This document shows positions 14,571 to 24,123 of a stretch of DNA of 35,530 nucleotides, piece by piece. The position numbers were made by a program, and so were the translations under genes. The notes beneath the pieces were generated by a model. That model saw only the letters and a list, made by a program, of their open reading frames with translations, made no database searches and was not told where the DNA came from. Position 1 is the stretch's first letter. Each line of letters begins with the position of its first letter. The DNA is from JAAZBW01 sp035647855 (GTDB lineage: Bacteria > Actinomycetota > Actinomycetes > Actinomycetales > Actinomycetaceae). Where the stretch lies: positions 1-35,530 of the forward strand of contig DASRMP010000081.1 of assembly GCA_035647855.1 (NCBI GenBank), given 5' to 3'.

Positions 14571-16037
14571 TGGGAGGCGCATAGTTGAGGGATGCCCCGG
14601 CGAAGATGCCGGGGAGTGAGGTTCACCGCGCCTCCCGGGAACCTCCGCGCCCCCGGCCCGCATGTCCGCGGGAAGCTGGACCGCTTGCGCAATGAGTGGC
14701 TGGCGCTCGCAATACTCAGCGAGAAGCTCCCGGGCAACCTCCGCCGAGTCGACCAGCGGGTGCGTCGCGAACGCCCGGAGCGCCTTCACCGGATCTCGCT
14801 CCGCGGTGGCGGCGAGCAGGAGTTCGTCGCAGCCCTTGATCTGCACCATGAGGCCCGCCAGGTCATTGCCCAGCGGCTCCACGGGCGCCGGCTCGATGCC
14901 GCCGGCCACTACCTCGCACGCCACTTCGACCACCGCGTCGTCGGGCAATTGCGAGACGGACCGGCCGCCGTCGTCGCGGCCGTTGCGTACGTTGAGCACC
15001 ATGCGCGCGGATGGTTCCGCGCCGGCGAGTACCCGCATCAGCTGGAGGGCGACCTTCTGGTAGCCGCCGAGTTCGATCTCGCGGGTGGAACGGCGCGCGG
15101 CGGCGTCGTCGCGGGTCTCGGAGCCGTAGGTTTCCTCGCGCTCGAGGAGCGCCGCCTCCCAGAGCTTCCGCGCTTGCCCGGGTGAGGCGGTCGCGGCGGC
15201 GTAGAAGTCTGCCTGCTGGTGGAGGAGTTGCCGCCCACGCGAGTCACGGCCGGAGATCCGGGCGAGGGCCTCGCGCTCGTGCCAGTAGTAGTACAGGTAC
15301 TCGTTGGGCAGCGCGCCTATCGAGCGCACGACGTCGAAGCCGAAGAGCCGCGCCTCCTCGATTCGGGAGAGGAGGGCGTCGTCGGCGAGGACGGCGGCGA
15401 GCAGGTCCGTCTCCCCGACGGCGCTGCCGGCCCGCCGGCCCCGGACGCCCCGGAGCCAGCCCAGGTGATTGAGCCCCGCGTACTCGAAACTTGTCACGCG
15501 GGCATCCGTGATGTCGGCGATGCGGTTGACGAGTCCGATTGGCGTGTCGCAGATGCCGACCACACGGTCGCCGAGCGACTCCCGCATCGCCTGCGTGATC
15601 ACGCCCGCAGGGTTCGTGAAGTTGATGACCCACGCCTCGGGTGCGTGCGCGCGAATCAGGCGGGCGAGTTCGCGCGCCACCGGGATCGTGCGCAGCGCGT
15701 ACGCCATACCCCCCACGCCGACGGTCTCCTGGCCGAGCACGCCGTGCGAGAGCGCCACCTCCTCATCGATCGCACGGCCCTCAGTCCCGCCGACCCTGAC
15801 CGCGCTGAAGACATAATCCGCCCCTGTGATGCCCTCCGCCACGTCCGGTGTGGTTCGCACCGCAGGGCCGCCGTCACCTTGCCGCAGCTGGGAAATCACG
15901 TTCTCGACGACGGCGAGACGGCCCGGGTCCGTGTCTGTGAGGACGAACTCGTGCACGAGTTCTGCCGGATCGTCGGCCAGCGCGCGATACAACTGCGGGA
16001 CGCGGAAGCCTCCGCCGCCGATCATGGTGAGCCGCAT
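14568..16037 (-). CDS. Glycoside hydrolase family 4 (6-phospho-glucosidase-like)
   Basis: 489 residues from the ATG at 16037, seven bases after TACGGT. GH4 enzymes cleave phosphorylated or free glycosides by an NAD+- and Mn2+-dependent oxidation-elimination route. Seen here: the Rossmann start MRLTMIGGGGFRVPQLY, VGGMAYALRTIPVAREL (about 105-121), WVINFTNPAG (about 136-145), the metal Cys motif GICDTPIG, and EYAGLNHLGWLRG with the metal-binding His. The CDTP signature is nearest the CDMP/CN-P types of 6-phospho-glucosidases and differs from the CHSV type of alpha-galactosidases and the CHGF type of alpha-glucuronidases. The last ~25 residues (GRRGEPHSPASSPGHPSTMRLP) look like a disordered extension. 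It is divergent from the PfkB kinase, which could be its partner. Confidence 0.88.
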   Translation of the reverse strand: MRLTMIGGGGFRVPQLYRALADDPAELVHEFVLTDTDPGRLAVVENVISQLRQGDGGPAVRTTPDVAEGITGADYVFSAVRVGGTEGRAIDEEVALSHGVLGQETVGVGGMAYALRTIPVARELARLIRAHAPEAWVINFTNPAGVITQAMRESLGDRVVGICDTPIGLVNRIADITDARVTSFEYAGLNHLGWLRGVRGRRAGSAVGETDLLAAVLADDALLSRIEEARLFGFDVVRSIGALPNEYLYYYWHEREALARISGRDSRGRQLLHQQADFYAAATASPGQARKLWEAALLEREETYGSETRDDAAARRSTREIELGGYQKVALQLMRVLAGAEPSARMVLNVRNGRDDGGRSVSQLPDDAVVEVACEVVAGGIEPAPVEPLGNDLAGLMVQIKGCDELLLAATAERDPVKALRAFATHPLVDSAEVARELLAEYCERQPLIAQAVQLPADMRAGGAEVPGRRGEPHSPASSPGHPSTMRLP

Positions 16038-16044
16038 GAATGCC

Positions 16045-16107
16045 ACCGTAGCGCGCCGCGGCATACCCGGTCCGCCGCGCCCCGGGGGAGGGCGGTCCCG
16101 GTACCGT
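16045..16107. promoter_or_regulatory. Divergent -10 boxes of the GH4 and PfkB genes
   Basis: TACGGT on the minus strand (16050-16045) is seven bases before the GH4 ATG at 16037. TACCGT on the plus strand (16102-16107) is six bases before the PfkB ATG at 16114. Both fit leaderless starts. Confidence 0.5.
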
Positions 16108-16113
16108 GGAGTG

Positions 16114-17217
16114 ATGGCTGGCATCCCAGTTCGTGAGCAGATGTTTGACGTGTTCCTCCACGGTCCACTGTTCTTCGACATCGTGTTCACCGGACTGCCC
16201 GCGATGCCGGTTCCAGGCACGGAAACCTTCGCGACCGGACTCGGTTCACTCCCGGGCGGCATCGCGAACCTCGCGGTCGCGACCGCCCGTCTCGGCCTGG
16301 ACACCGCGCTTGCCGTCGGCTTCGGCGATGACGGTTACGGCCGATACTGCAGATCGGTGCTGGATGAGGAGCACGTCGATCTGTCGCGCAGCCTCACAGT
16401 GGACCAGCACACCAACATCACCGTCTCGATGAGCTCGGGGGGAGACCGGGCGATGGTTACTCACGGCCACGATCTCCCCATCAGCGCCGACGAACTCATC
16501 GGCACGCCACCCCCCACGCGTGCCGTGATCACGGATCTCACCGGCGATCGCGTGACACAGCGCTGGTGGCGTGCCGCGGCCGAGGCCGGCGCGATGGTAT
16601 TCGTCGACGTCGGCTGGGACGAGTCCGGACAATGGTCGCGCGATGTCCTCGCTCCGCTCGAGGTCTGTCATGCGTTCGCGCCGAACGCCGGGGAGGCGAT
16701 GGCCTACACGGGTACCGCATCCCCGCACGACGCGCTGCGTGAAATCTCGCGGCTCGTGCCCCTCGCCGTCGTGACGCTGGGACCGCAGGGCGCAATCGCA
16801 CGGGACCGCGAAATCGGCGAAGAAGCCGCAGCCGAGGGCATTGCCCTGCCGGCGATCGACCCCACCGGCGCGGGCGACAACTTCGTGGCCGCGCTCGCGT
16901 ACGGCCGGCTCGCGGCCTGGCCCCTCCAGCAGACCCTCGATTTCGCGGTGCTCTGCTCGGCGCTTTCTGTGACACAGTTCGGCGGCTCGCTGTCAGCGCC
17001 CGGGTGGGGAGATATCGCCTCCTGGTTCGACCACGTGACCGGTCGGCTCGCCGGCGGCGCCACGCCGCGATGCCCGTGTGCGCTGCACGTTGAGCCCGAT
17101 CCTCGCCTTGCGGCGCGCTTCGCGTTTCTCGACGAGGTCGTCCCTCCGGCCCCGTTCGCGACAATGCGCCGGGCGGAGGCGACTTTCGCGCAGGCGGCGG
17201 ATCCGGCGCATCACTGA
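16114..17217 (+). CDS. PfkB-family carbohydrate kinase
   Basis: 367 residues from the ATG at 16114. Ribokinase-fold features are the substrate-binding segment LGSLPGGIANLAVATARLGL (residues 43-62), GFGDDGYGRY (69-78), and the ATP/anion-hole signature AIDPTGAGDNFVAALA (248-262) with D255 as catalytic base. A GG hinge lies at 48-49. The C-terminal ~55 residues (PRCPCALHVEPDPRL onward) extend beyond the core and are of unknown role. PfkB kinases phosphorylate ribose, fructose, 2-keto-3-deoxygluconate, nucleosides and others; the substrate cannot be read here. Divergence from a GH4 gene suggests a sugar released or handled by that enzyme (inference). Confidence 0.88.
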   Translation: MAGIPVREQMFDVFLHGPLFFDIVFTGLPAMPVPGTETFATGLGSLPGGIANLAVATARLGLDTALAVGFGDDGYGRYCRSVLDEEHVDLSRSLTVDQHTNITVSMSSGGDRAMVTHGHDLPISADELIGTPPPTRAVITDLTGDRVTQRWWRAAAEAGAMVFVDVGWDESGQWSRDVLAPLEVCHAFAPNAGEAMAYTGTASPHDALREISRLVPLAVVTLGPQGAIARDREIGEEAAAEGIALPAIDPTGAGDNFVAALAYGRLAAWPLQQTLDFAVLCSALSVTQFGGSLSAPGWGDIASWFDHVTGRLAGGATPRCPCALHVEPDPRLAARFAFLDEVVPPAPFATMRRAEATFAQAADPAHH

Positions 17218-17231
17218 CGCGTAGTGCGTGG

Positions 17232-17309
17232 CGCTCCGACCGGGGACCCAAAATGCACGCTTCAACCGCCTAATCGCGCTTGAAGCGTGCATTCTGGGTC
17301 CCCGGAGCG
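17232..17309. repeat. Long imperfect palindrome between the PfkB and pgm genes
   Basis: The left arm 17242-17265 (starting GGGGACCCAAAATGC) and right arm 17280-17303 (ending CATTCTGGGTCCCC) are complementary at 23 of 24 positions. CGCTCC/GGAGCG extends the stem beyond a four-base bulge. The loop is 14 bases (17266-17279). There is no T-run. It may terminate both convergent genes, but the length is far beyond a normal terminator and it could be a dispersed palindromic repeat. Confidence 0.75.
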
Positions 17310-17336
17310 ACGCCAACTTCGGCGCCCGTGCTGCGG

Positions 17337-19007
<1,671 letters not shown>

Positions 19008-19037
19008 GTCCCCATCCTGCCGGAGCAGGCGCGCCCG

Positions 19038-19043
19038 TACACT
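19038..19043 (+). promoter_or_regulatory. -10 element of the rhodanese gene
   Basis: TACACT is seven bases before the ATG at 19051, with no Shine-Dalgarno sequence: a probable leaderless start. Confidence 0.5.
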
Positions 19044-19050
19044 CGACTTC

Positions 19051-19398
19051 ATGGCATTTGAGTCGGCACCTGAGCTCCACGTGGCCGATCTGGACATCAC
19101 CGAACCGGTTCCCGAGGGCACCGTCGTCGTCGACGTGCGCGAGCAGGACGAGTGGGATGCGGGGCACGTTCCGGACGCGGTGCACATCCCGATGAGTGAA
19201 CTCGCACAACGCGTGAGGGAACTTCCCGAGGCTCCGCTCCTGGTGATCTGCAGATCGGGCGGTCGTTCCGCGAGAGCGGTCTCGTGGCTCCGTCAATTCG
19301 GTTACGACGCCACGAACCTCGGCGGCGGCACCCTCGCGTGGGCCGAGCGGCGCCTGCCCGTCGTTCGCGACGACGGCGCAGCGGGCACCGTCGTCTGA
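19051..19398 (+). CDS. Single-domain rhodanese-like protein
   Basis: 115 residues. The rhodanese fold is visible as VVVDVREQDEWDAGHVPDAV HIP (residues 25-47), then the active-site loop VICRSGGRSARA with C67 as the persulfide-carrying Cys, and FGYDATNLGGGTLAW near the end. It probably transfers sulfane sulfur in the cytoplasm; the acceptor is unknown. The ATG at 19051 is chosen from the leaderless signature; an in-frame start 45 bases upstream would overlap the divergent pgm start. It is 83 bp upstream of the DUF5926-like gene. Confidence 0.92.
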   Translation: MAFESAPELHVADLDITEPVPEGTVVVDVREQDEWDAGHVPDAVHIPMSELAQRVRELPEAPLLVICRSGGRSARAVSWLRQFGYDATNLGGGTLAWAERRLPVVRDDGAAGTVV

Positions 19399-19481
19399 GA
19401 GCACCTCGCACAGAACACGGTTCCCGCCGGCGTCTCCCGGAGGGATGGGGCCGCTCGGCGAGGCGGTTACGCTAGGGGACC

Positions 19482-20345
19482 ATGGGCAAAGCATCACGAC
19501 GCAGGAACAGGGCCGAGACGGCCGCGAGGCCGAAGCGCAAGGAGGTCCCGTTCGTCGAGCGTCCGTTCGAGGGCATTGACGGCGAGACCGACCTGGTGGC
19601 CATGAGGGAGATCCTCCCCATGGCGCAGGCGGAGGCGCAGCTCAAGGACGGGTCAACGGTCCTTCTCGTGACGCTTCTTCCCGAGCAGATGCCAGGATTG
19701 CGGCGGGAGGACGGCACAGTCGTCGTCGCGATGCAGACCCGGATGCACTCGGGTGACGCCTCCCGCGATCTGGCGCACGCGATCGAGGAGGCACAGAAGC
19801 TCGAGCCCGGTACGCCGCTCCGTCTCGCAGAACTTCCTGAGCCCGGCACCCGCCTGCAGGACCTGCTCGCCAAGGACGCCAAGATCACGGTCGAGGTGAC
19901 GGAGGATTTCGGTTTCTGGCTCGACTCGTCGGCTGACCGGACTCCCGAACTCGAGGACGCGCTCGAATCCGCGAGCGAGGCGGCAGTGAAGATGGTCGCC
20001 GTCGAGGGAGTGACGTCCGCGTACTGGGTCCGGATGGGCAAGGAGTTCCTGCGGTGGATCCGCGGCGAGGACGAGACGGCACTGCTCAACGCCCTCACTC
20101 GACTGCAGGCGGAGCGCAGGACCGACCTCGAAGAGGGCGCGCGACTCATCGGCGCGTTCCGCGCATCGGGGCTGCTCGTTCCGGTGTGGGAACTCGTTCC
20201 GGGCACGGAGGCCGATGAGCTCGGCGGCTCTGCGAAGGACTTCGAGAAGCGGCTCGCCGCGGCGCTCGAGGTGAAGGAACCGCTTTCACCGCAGCAGAAG
20301 CGGGTGCGGGATGGGCTGATCTCCCGTCAGGTGAATCTCCGCTGA
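19482..20345 (+). CDS. DUF5926-like protein
   Basis: 287 residues. The basic start MGKASRRRNRAETAARPKRK and VPFVERPFEGIDGETDLVAM (residues 22-41) followed by REILPMAQAEAQL are the hallmark of an actinobacterial protein of unknown function (DUF5926; some older annotations call it SecA-like). The middle is mixed alpha/beta (EVTEDFGFWLDSS near 140), and the C-terminal third is helical with WVRMGKEFLRWIRGEDE and ALNALTRLQAERR-type segments. No membrane segments. A TACGCT at 19468-19473 lies eight bases before the ATG. Function unknown. Confidence 0.8.
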   Translation: MGKASRRRNRAETAARPKRKEVPFVERPFEGIDGETDLVAMREILPMAQAEAQLKDGSTVLLVTLLPEQMPGLRREDGTVVVAMQTRMHSGDASRDLAHAIEEAQKLEPGTPLRLAELPEPGTRLQDLLAKDAKITVEVTEDFGFWLDSSADRTPELEDALESASEAAVKMVAVEGVTSAYWVRMGKEFLRWIRGEDETALLNALTRLQAERRTDLEEGARLIGAFRASGLLVPVWELVPGTEADELGGSAKDFEKRLAAALEVKEPLSPQQKRVRDGLISRQVNLR

Positions 20346-20390
20346 CCAACCGGAGCGCCGTATCTCGCCGCAAGTCCCGGATTCCCTGGT

Positions 20391-20396
20391 TAGTCT
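20391..20396 (+). promoter_or_regulatory. -10 element of the glycosyltransferase gene
   Basis: TAGTCT is six bases before the GTG at 20403; this decides the GTG over a TTG at 20397 that directly follows the hexamer. Confidence 0.5.
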
Positions 20397-20402
20397 TTGG
20401 GT

Positions 20403-21164
20403 GTGAGTCTGTCCACGAGGGTAGCGGTCATCATCCCGGCGAAGGATGAAGCGGACGTCATCGCTGCCACGGTCCGGGCGTGCAGGGCGATCCCGATGGT
20501 TGATCTGGTGCTCGTCGTCGACGACGGTAGCGATGACGATACCCAGCACGTGGCGCGCAATGCGGGTGCCGTTGTCGTGCGGCACTCCGTGAACCGGGGG
20601 AAGGCCTCGGCCAGTGAGACGGGTGGCAGCGTCGTCGCGATGCGTGACATCGAGGGCCGTGATCCGCGGCTGTTGCTGTTCGTGGACGCGGACCTCGGCG
20701 AGTCGGCCACATCGTGCGCAGCGCTTGTCGCCGCCGTGGAGGAGGGCCGAACGGACCTCGCGATCGGCGTGGTGCCTGGTCTGGTGGACCGTACGGCGAG
20801 CGCAAGGCTCGCACGTGGCGCGATCCAGCGGGCGACTGGTTGGGTTGCCGCCCAGCCCCTTTCCGGCCAGCGATGCATCACGCGGGAGGCTTTCAACGCC
20901 GCCGCCCCTCTGTCCCACGGGTGGGGAGTGGAGGTAGGTATGACGATTGACGTCCTCGCGACCGGGTACACGGTCCAGGAGGTGCCGTGCGATATCCGGA
21001 AACGCTCCGGTCCACGGCCGCACAGCCAGGCACGCTATCGGCACATCCTGATGGCGGTGACCTCACGGCGGCTACGCGGAATCCGCGCGCCCGGCGGACT
21101 CGTGGACTCGACCCGCGGGCGGGCCCCGCGCATCGGGGAGCCGTACTCCGTGCCGTTCAACTGA
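20403..21164 (+). CDS. Family 2 glycosyltransferase (GT-A fold)
   Basis: 253 residues from the GTG at 20403. GT2 features: VAVIIPAKDEADVIAATV (7-24), the nucleotide-binding LVLVVDDGSDDDTQHVA (36-52), VNRGKASASETG, and the metal-binding LLLFVDADLGESAT (about 84-97). A C-terminal part with GWGVEVGMTIDVLATGYTV and EVPCDIRKRSGPRPH resembles the acceptor region of glucosyl-3-phosphoglycerate synthase-like and dolichyl-phosphate-like enzymes. No membrane segments, so it is probably cytoplasmic. Donor and acceptor cannot be told. Confidence 0.85.
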   Translation: MSLSTRVAVIIPAKDEADVIAATVRACRAIPMVDLVLVVDDGSDDDTQHVARNAGAVVVRHSVNRGKASASETGGSVVAMRDIEGRDPRLLLFVDADLGESATSCAALVAAVEEGRTDLAIGVVPGLVDRTASARLARGAIQRATGWVAAQPLSGQRCITREAFNAAAPLSHGWGVEVGMTIDVLATGYTVQEVPCDIRKRSGPRPHSQARYRHILMAVTSRRLRGIRAPGGLVDSTRGRAPRIGEPYSVPFN

Positions 21165-21202
21165 CGCGGAACGCTGTCAGGCGCTTGTCCAACAACTGTC
21201 GG

Positions 21203-21232
21203 ACCACCAACCCTGCGTGCGCGGTTCGTGGT
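21203..21232. promoter_or_regulatory. Inverted repeat over the pheA-TetR promoter, candidate operator
   Basis: ACCACCAACC (21203-21212) and GGTTCGTGGT (21223-21232) are complementary at 9 of 10 positions with a 10-bp spacer. If transcription starts at the GTG at 21256, the repeat covers about -53 to -24, over the -35 region. A 30-bp operator of this size and position is typical for TetR-family repressors. It has no T-run, so a terminator for the upstream gene is less likely. Confidence 0.5.
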
Positions 21233-21242
21233 GCCTGGGGAC

Positions 21243-21248
21243 TAAAGT
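21243..21248 (+). promoter_or_regulatory. -10 element of the pheA-TetR fusion gene
   Basis: TAAAGT is seven bases before the GTG at 21256; there is no Shine-Dalgarno sequence. Confidence 0.5.
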
Positions 21249-21255
21249 CTGTGTT

Positions 21256-23433
21256 GTGAAAATCGGATATCTGGGACCGGAGGGGACCTTCTCGGAAGCG
21301 GCGCTGCGCCGTTACGCGCCAAATGAGGAAGCGGTCCCGTTCGTCGACGTGCTGACTGCGCTCGAATCGGTTCGGACCGGGGTGGTCGATGCGGCGGTCG
21401 TGCCGATGGAGAACAGCGTCGAGGGCGGTGTGAACGCGACGATCGACTCGCTGAGTCTGGGCGAGCCCCTGGTCGTGGTCGGCGAGATTCTGCTGCCCAT
21501 CACGTTCGCGCTCGGCCGCCCCACGCATTTCGACGGTGATGTCCGCCGGATAGGTACGCATCCGCACGCCTGGGCGCAGTGCAAGAACTGGATCCACGAG
21601 ACACTGCCGGAAGCCGAGCACGTGATCACTACCTCGACTGCTGCGGCGGCTGCCGAGCTTGCCGCAGGGACTGCGGAGTTCGATGCCGCGCTCTGCTCCG
21701 CTCTTTCCGCGGAGAAATACGGCCTACGCGCGATCGCGACCGAGATCGCCGATAATCGCAACGCCGTGACCCGGTTCATCGTGGTCGCCCGCCCCTCGCG
21801 ACTGCCGGAACCCACCGGCGCCGACAAGACGACCCTGATGGTCCACCTCGGCCACAACGAGGCGGGAGGCCTCCTCGAGATGCTGGAGCAGTTCGCGGTC
21901 CGGGGAGTGAACCTCTCCCGGATCGAGTCCCGCCCCATCGGTGACGCGCTCGGCCGGTACGCCTTCTCGATCGACGCCGAGGGCCACGTTGCCGAGGACC
22001 GGCTTCAGGCAGTCCTCATCGGGCTTCACCGGGTGTGTCCCGAGGTCCGGTTCCTCGGCTCCTATCCCTCTGCGGACGGCCGGAGGCCGATCCTGCGCGC
22101 TGGCACGTCCGACAGCGATTTCGCGGCGGCGCGCGAATGGGTTTCCTCGATCCTTGATCAGGAGGGCGAGCCCATCGGATTCACGTCTGTTCCGTTCGGC
22201 AAGGCGCCCGACGGGCCGCTGTCAGCGCTGGTCCCTGACTTCGACCATGCCGACGCGAAGACGCGCATCAAGACCGCGGCGCTGCGGGAGTTCTACCGAT
22301 ACGGGTACGACGGCGCGTCGATGCGGCGTATTGCCTCGGCGGCACGGTCCGATCCGGGCCTCATCCCGTACCACTTCGGTGGGAAGGCGCAGCTCTTCCG
22401 GACCGCGGTCGGCGATTTCATTCCCGATGCGGACGAGATCGCCCGGCATCTCGACCCATCGGACGAGGCCACCACACTGAGAGTCGTGTCCGAGTTCTGC
22501 TCCACAGAGGGGTCGGGCGCGCGCGCCGCCGTCGTGGCCCTCATTCGAACCGCGCTCTCCCCATCGGCCAGGCAGGACGCCATGCAACCCGAGGCGGCGC
22601 AGTGGATCCGGCAGGCCGTTCGGAACGTCCTTGAGAAGTCCAGCGATCCCATTGGAAGCCAGGCCCTGTACCGACTGATCGTCGGACTCGCCCTTCTGAC
22701 CGACATCATGCCCATCACCCCTCTCGCCCAACTCGGATGTGCGGAGACGGGCCGGCTCGTGCTGGCCCGGATCCAGCTTCTCGACCGCTCGGCACCGTTC
22801 GACGAGTATCCGGAGGCCACCGCCGCCTGGCAGGCAGACCAGGAGCAGGACCCGGAGGAAGTCAGCGGCGACCTGCCCGCTCGCGAGCGCATACTCGCCA
22901 GTGCGATCGACCTCTTCGCGGAATGGGGCGGCAACCAGGCGTCACTGCGCGAACTGGCTCGGCGCGCGAACTGCGACATCTCACTCGTGCACTACTGCTT
23001 CGGCAGCAAGACGGGCCTGCTCTCAACGGTTCTCGAGCAATTGGACCAGCCTGACGATCAGATCCCACAGGACAGCTCCGAACGCCTGCGGGCGTTCATC
23101 GCACTGTTCACCAGGCCCGAGCACCGCAAGGCGGTGCGGGCGCTGCTGCTCTCGGCCGCGAACCCGGGCAGCGCCGCAGTCGCCGAACTGGTGCGCAACA
23201 GGCTGCAAGCGCTCTTCGACGAGTACCTCGGAACCTGCGAACGCGGTGACATCGGACTCGGGTTCCATGTCGCGGCCGCCGAGGTCCTCGGCTCGCTGGT
23301 ACTGGCCGAATCGCTGAATGCCTACGGCGCGCCGCTCCCGCATGCGGAGACCGGCGCGCTGGCGAATACTCTCCTGGAGGGGGCAAGAGCGGGAGCATCG
23401 CTCGAGCAACTGGCCGAACGCAAACGGGGATAG
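21256..23433 (+). CDS. pheA: Prephenate dehydratase (PDT-ACT) fused to two TetR-type repressor modules
   Basis: 725 residues in one frame. Residues 1-178 are a prephenate dehydratase: IGYLGPEGTFSE, VVPMENSVEGGVN (48-60), and NAVTRF with T172 in the catalytic TRF motif. It converts prephenate to phenylpyruvate in Phe synthesis. Residues ~190-270 are an ACT domain with the Phe-binding ESRP (224-227). A normal PheA would end near residue 300. Here the frame continues into a TetR HTH (334-385: RIKTAALREFYRYGYDGAS, ending YHFGGKAQLF) with a helical ligand-type domain, then a second TetR HTH (541-592: RERILASAIDLFAEWGGNQA, ending HYCFGSKTGLL) and its helical domain to 725. No in-frame ATG, GTG or TTG lies between the ACT domain and the first HTH. 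The GTG start follows TAAAGT by seven bases. An enzyme-repressor sensing Phe is suggested, with BirA, PutA and NadR as precedents in principle. Confidence 0.88.
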   Translation: MKIGYLGPEGTFSEAALRRYAPNEEAVPFVDVLTALESVRTGVVDAAVVPMENSVEGGVNATIDSLSLGEPLVVVGEILLPITFALGRPTHFDGDVRRIGTHPHAWAQCKNWIHETLPEAEHVITTSTAAAAAELAAGTAEFDAALCSALSAEKYGLRAIATEIADNRNAVTRFIVVARPSRLPEPTGADKTTLMVHLGHNEAGGLLEMLEQFAVRGVNLSRIESRPIGDALGRYAFSIDAEGHVAEDRLQAVLIGLHRVCPEVRFLGSYPSADGRRPILRAGTSDSDFAAAREWVSSILDQEGEPIGFTSVPFGKAPDGPLSALVPDFDHADAKTRIKTAALREFYRYGYDGASMRRIASAARSDPGLIPYHFGGKAQLFRTAVGDFIPDADEIARHLDPSDEATTLRVVSEFCSTEGSGARAAVVALIRTALSPSARQDAMQPEAAQWIRQAVRNVLEKSSDPIGSQALYRLIVGLALLTDIMPITPLAQLGCAETGRLVLARIQLLDRSAPFDEYPEATAAWQADQEQDPEEVSGDLPARERILASAIDLFAEWGGNQASLRELARRANCDISLVHYCFGSKTGLLSTVLEQLDQPDDQIPQDSSERLRAFIALFTRPEHRKAVRALLLSAANPGSAAVAELVRNRLQALFDEYLGTCERGDIGLGFHVAAAEVLGSLVLAESLNAYGAPLPHAETGALANTLLEGARAGASLEQLAERKRG

Positions 23434-23462
23434 TGGGAACGCGGTTAGGAGGGCCGAACGAG

Positions 23463-24110
23463 ATGGAGGAGAACGCCAACCGGGCAGCGAACACCGGTGA
23501 GGTTCCGGAACCTGCCGATAGCGAGTCGTTCACGGATCGCGGGAACGTAACGCGTGCCCGGATCCTGCACGAGGCGATTTCCGCGTTCGAGCGCGCCGGG
23601 TACCACGGCGCTACCCTCCGTGACATCGCGAACGCCGCGGACGTCGATCTGGCACTGCTCGCCTACTACTTCGGCAACAAGGCGGGTCTTTTCGCTGCCG
23701 CTATCGCCAGTGTTTTCGAACCGCTCGTGCAGACGCAGGAACTCGTGGATTCCGACCGCGCGAACGCAGGAACGCAGGTGACCGAACTTCTGGCGGAGGT
23801 CATGCTGGGCAAGGGCGGCAATTCCTCGGCCGTCGGGGTACTCCGGACCCTGCTGACGCCGGCGAACCCGCCCGATGAGGTTCGGGAGTTGGTGGCTTCG
23901 CGAGTCAGGGGGCTCGTCGAGACGGTGGTCGGACCCGACCGCTCGCCCCGCTACACCCTTCTGGTCGCCGAATTCGTCGGGCTCGTCGTCTTCCGTCTTG
24001 TGGTGCCGCTCGAGCCGGTGGCGTCCGCCTCCTCTGAGACCGTCATGGGATACCTCTCCCGGCGGCTCCAGGCCATCCTCGATTCGATTCCGGTGGTGCC
24101 CAGTGCCTGA
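23463..24110 (+). CDS. TetR-family regulator, third TetR unit of the array
   Basis: 215 residues from the ATG at 23463, with AGGAGG ten bases upstream; a GTG at 23433 overlapping the pheA stop would add ten residues. After a charged, disordered start (residues 1-28) comes the HTH RARILHEAISAFERAGYHGA then TLRDIANAADVDLALLAYYF and GNKAGLF (31-77). The rest is a helical dimerisation/ligand domain (about 85-205). The recognition region is very like the fused TetR modules and the next gene, which suggests tandem duplication. It follows the pheA fusion by 29 bp and overlaps or abuts the next TetR gene, so all are probably one transcript. Confidence 0.9.
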   Translation: MEENANRAANTGEVPEPADSESFTDRGNVTRARILHEAISAFERAGYHGATLRDIANAADVDLALLAYYFGNKAGLFAAAIASVFEPLVQTQELVDSDRANAGTQVTELLAEVMLGKGGNSSAVGVLRTLLTPANPPDEVRELVASRVRGLVETVVGPDRSPRYTLLVAEFVGLVVFRLVVPLEPVASASSETVMGYLSRRLQAILDSIPVVPSA

Positions 24111-24123
24111 TCGTAAGGACGGG

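Noticed and set aside
16114..17217. The PfkB kinase as the missing gluconate kinase of the proposed glucuronate route
   Set aside because: Nothing in the sequence points to gluconate, and its divergent partner is a GH4 glycosidase in a different unit. Left as a general sugar kinase.
21217..21255. An upstream ATG at 21217 for pheA
   Set aside because: It adds 13 residues not found in PheA proteins and would place the -10 box inside the gene. The GTG at 21256 begins the standard sequence VKIGYLGPEGTF.
22000..22330. A separate start for the first TetR module, which would make the pheA fusion an annotation artefact
   Set aside because: No in-frame ATG, GTG or TTG exists between the ACT domain and the HTH. 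The nearest upstream GTG lies inside the ACT domain and the next ATG is inside the HTH itself.
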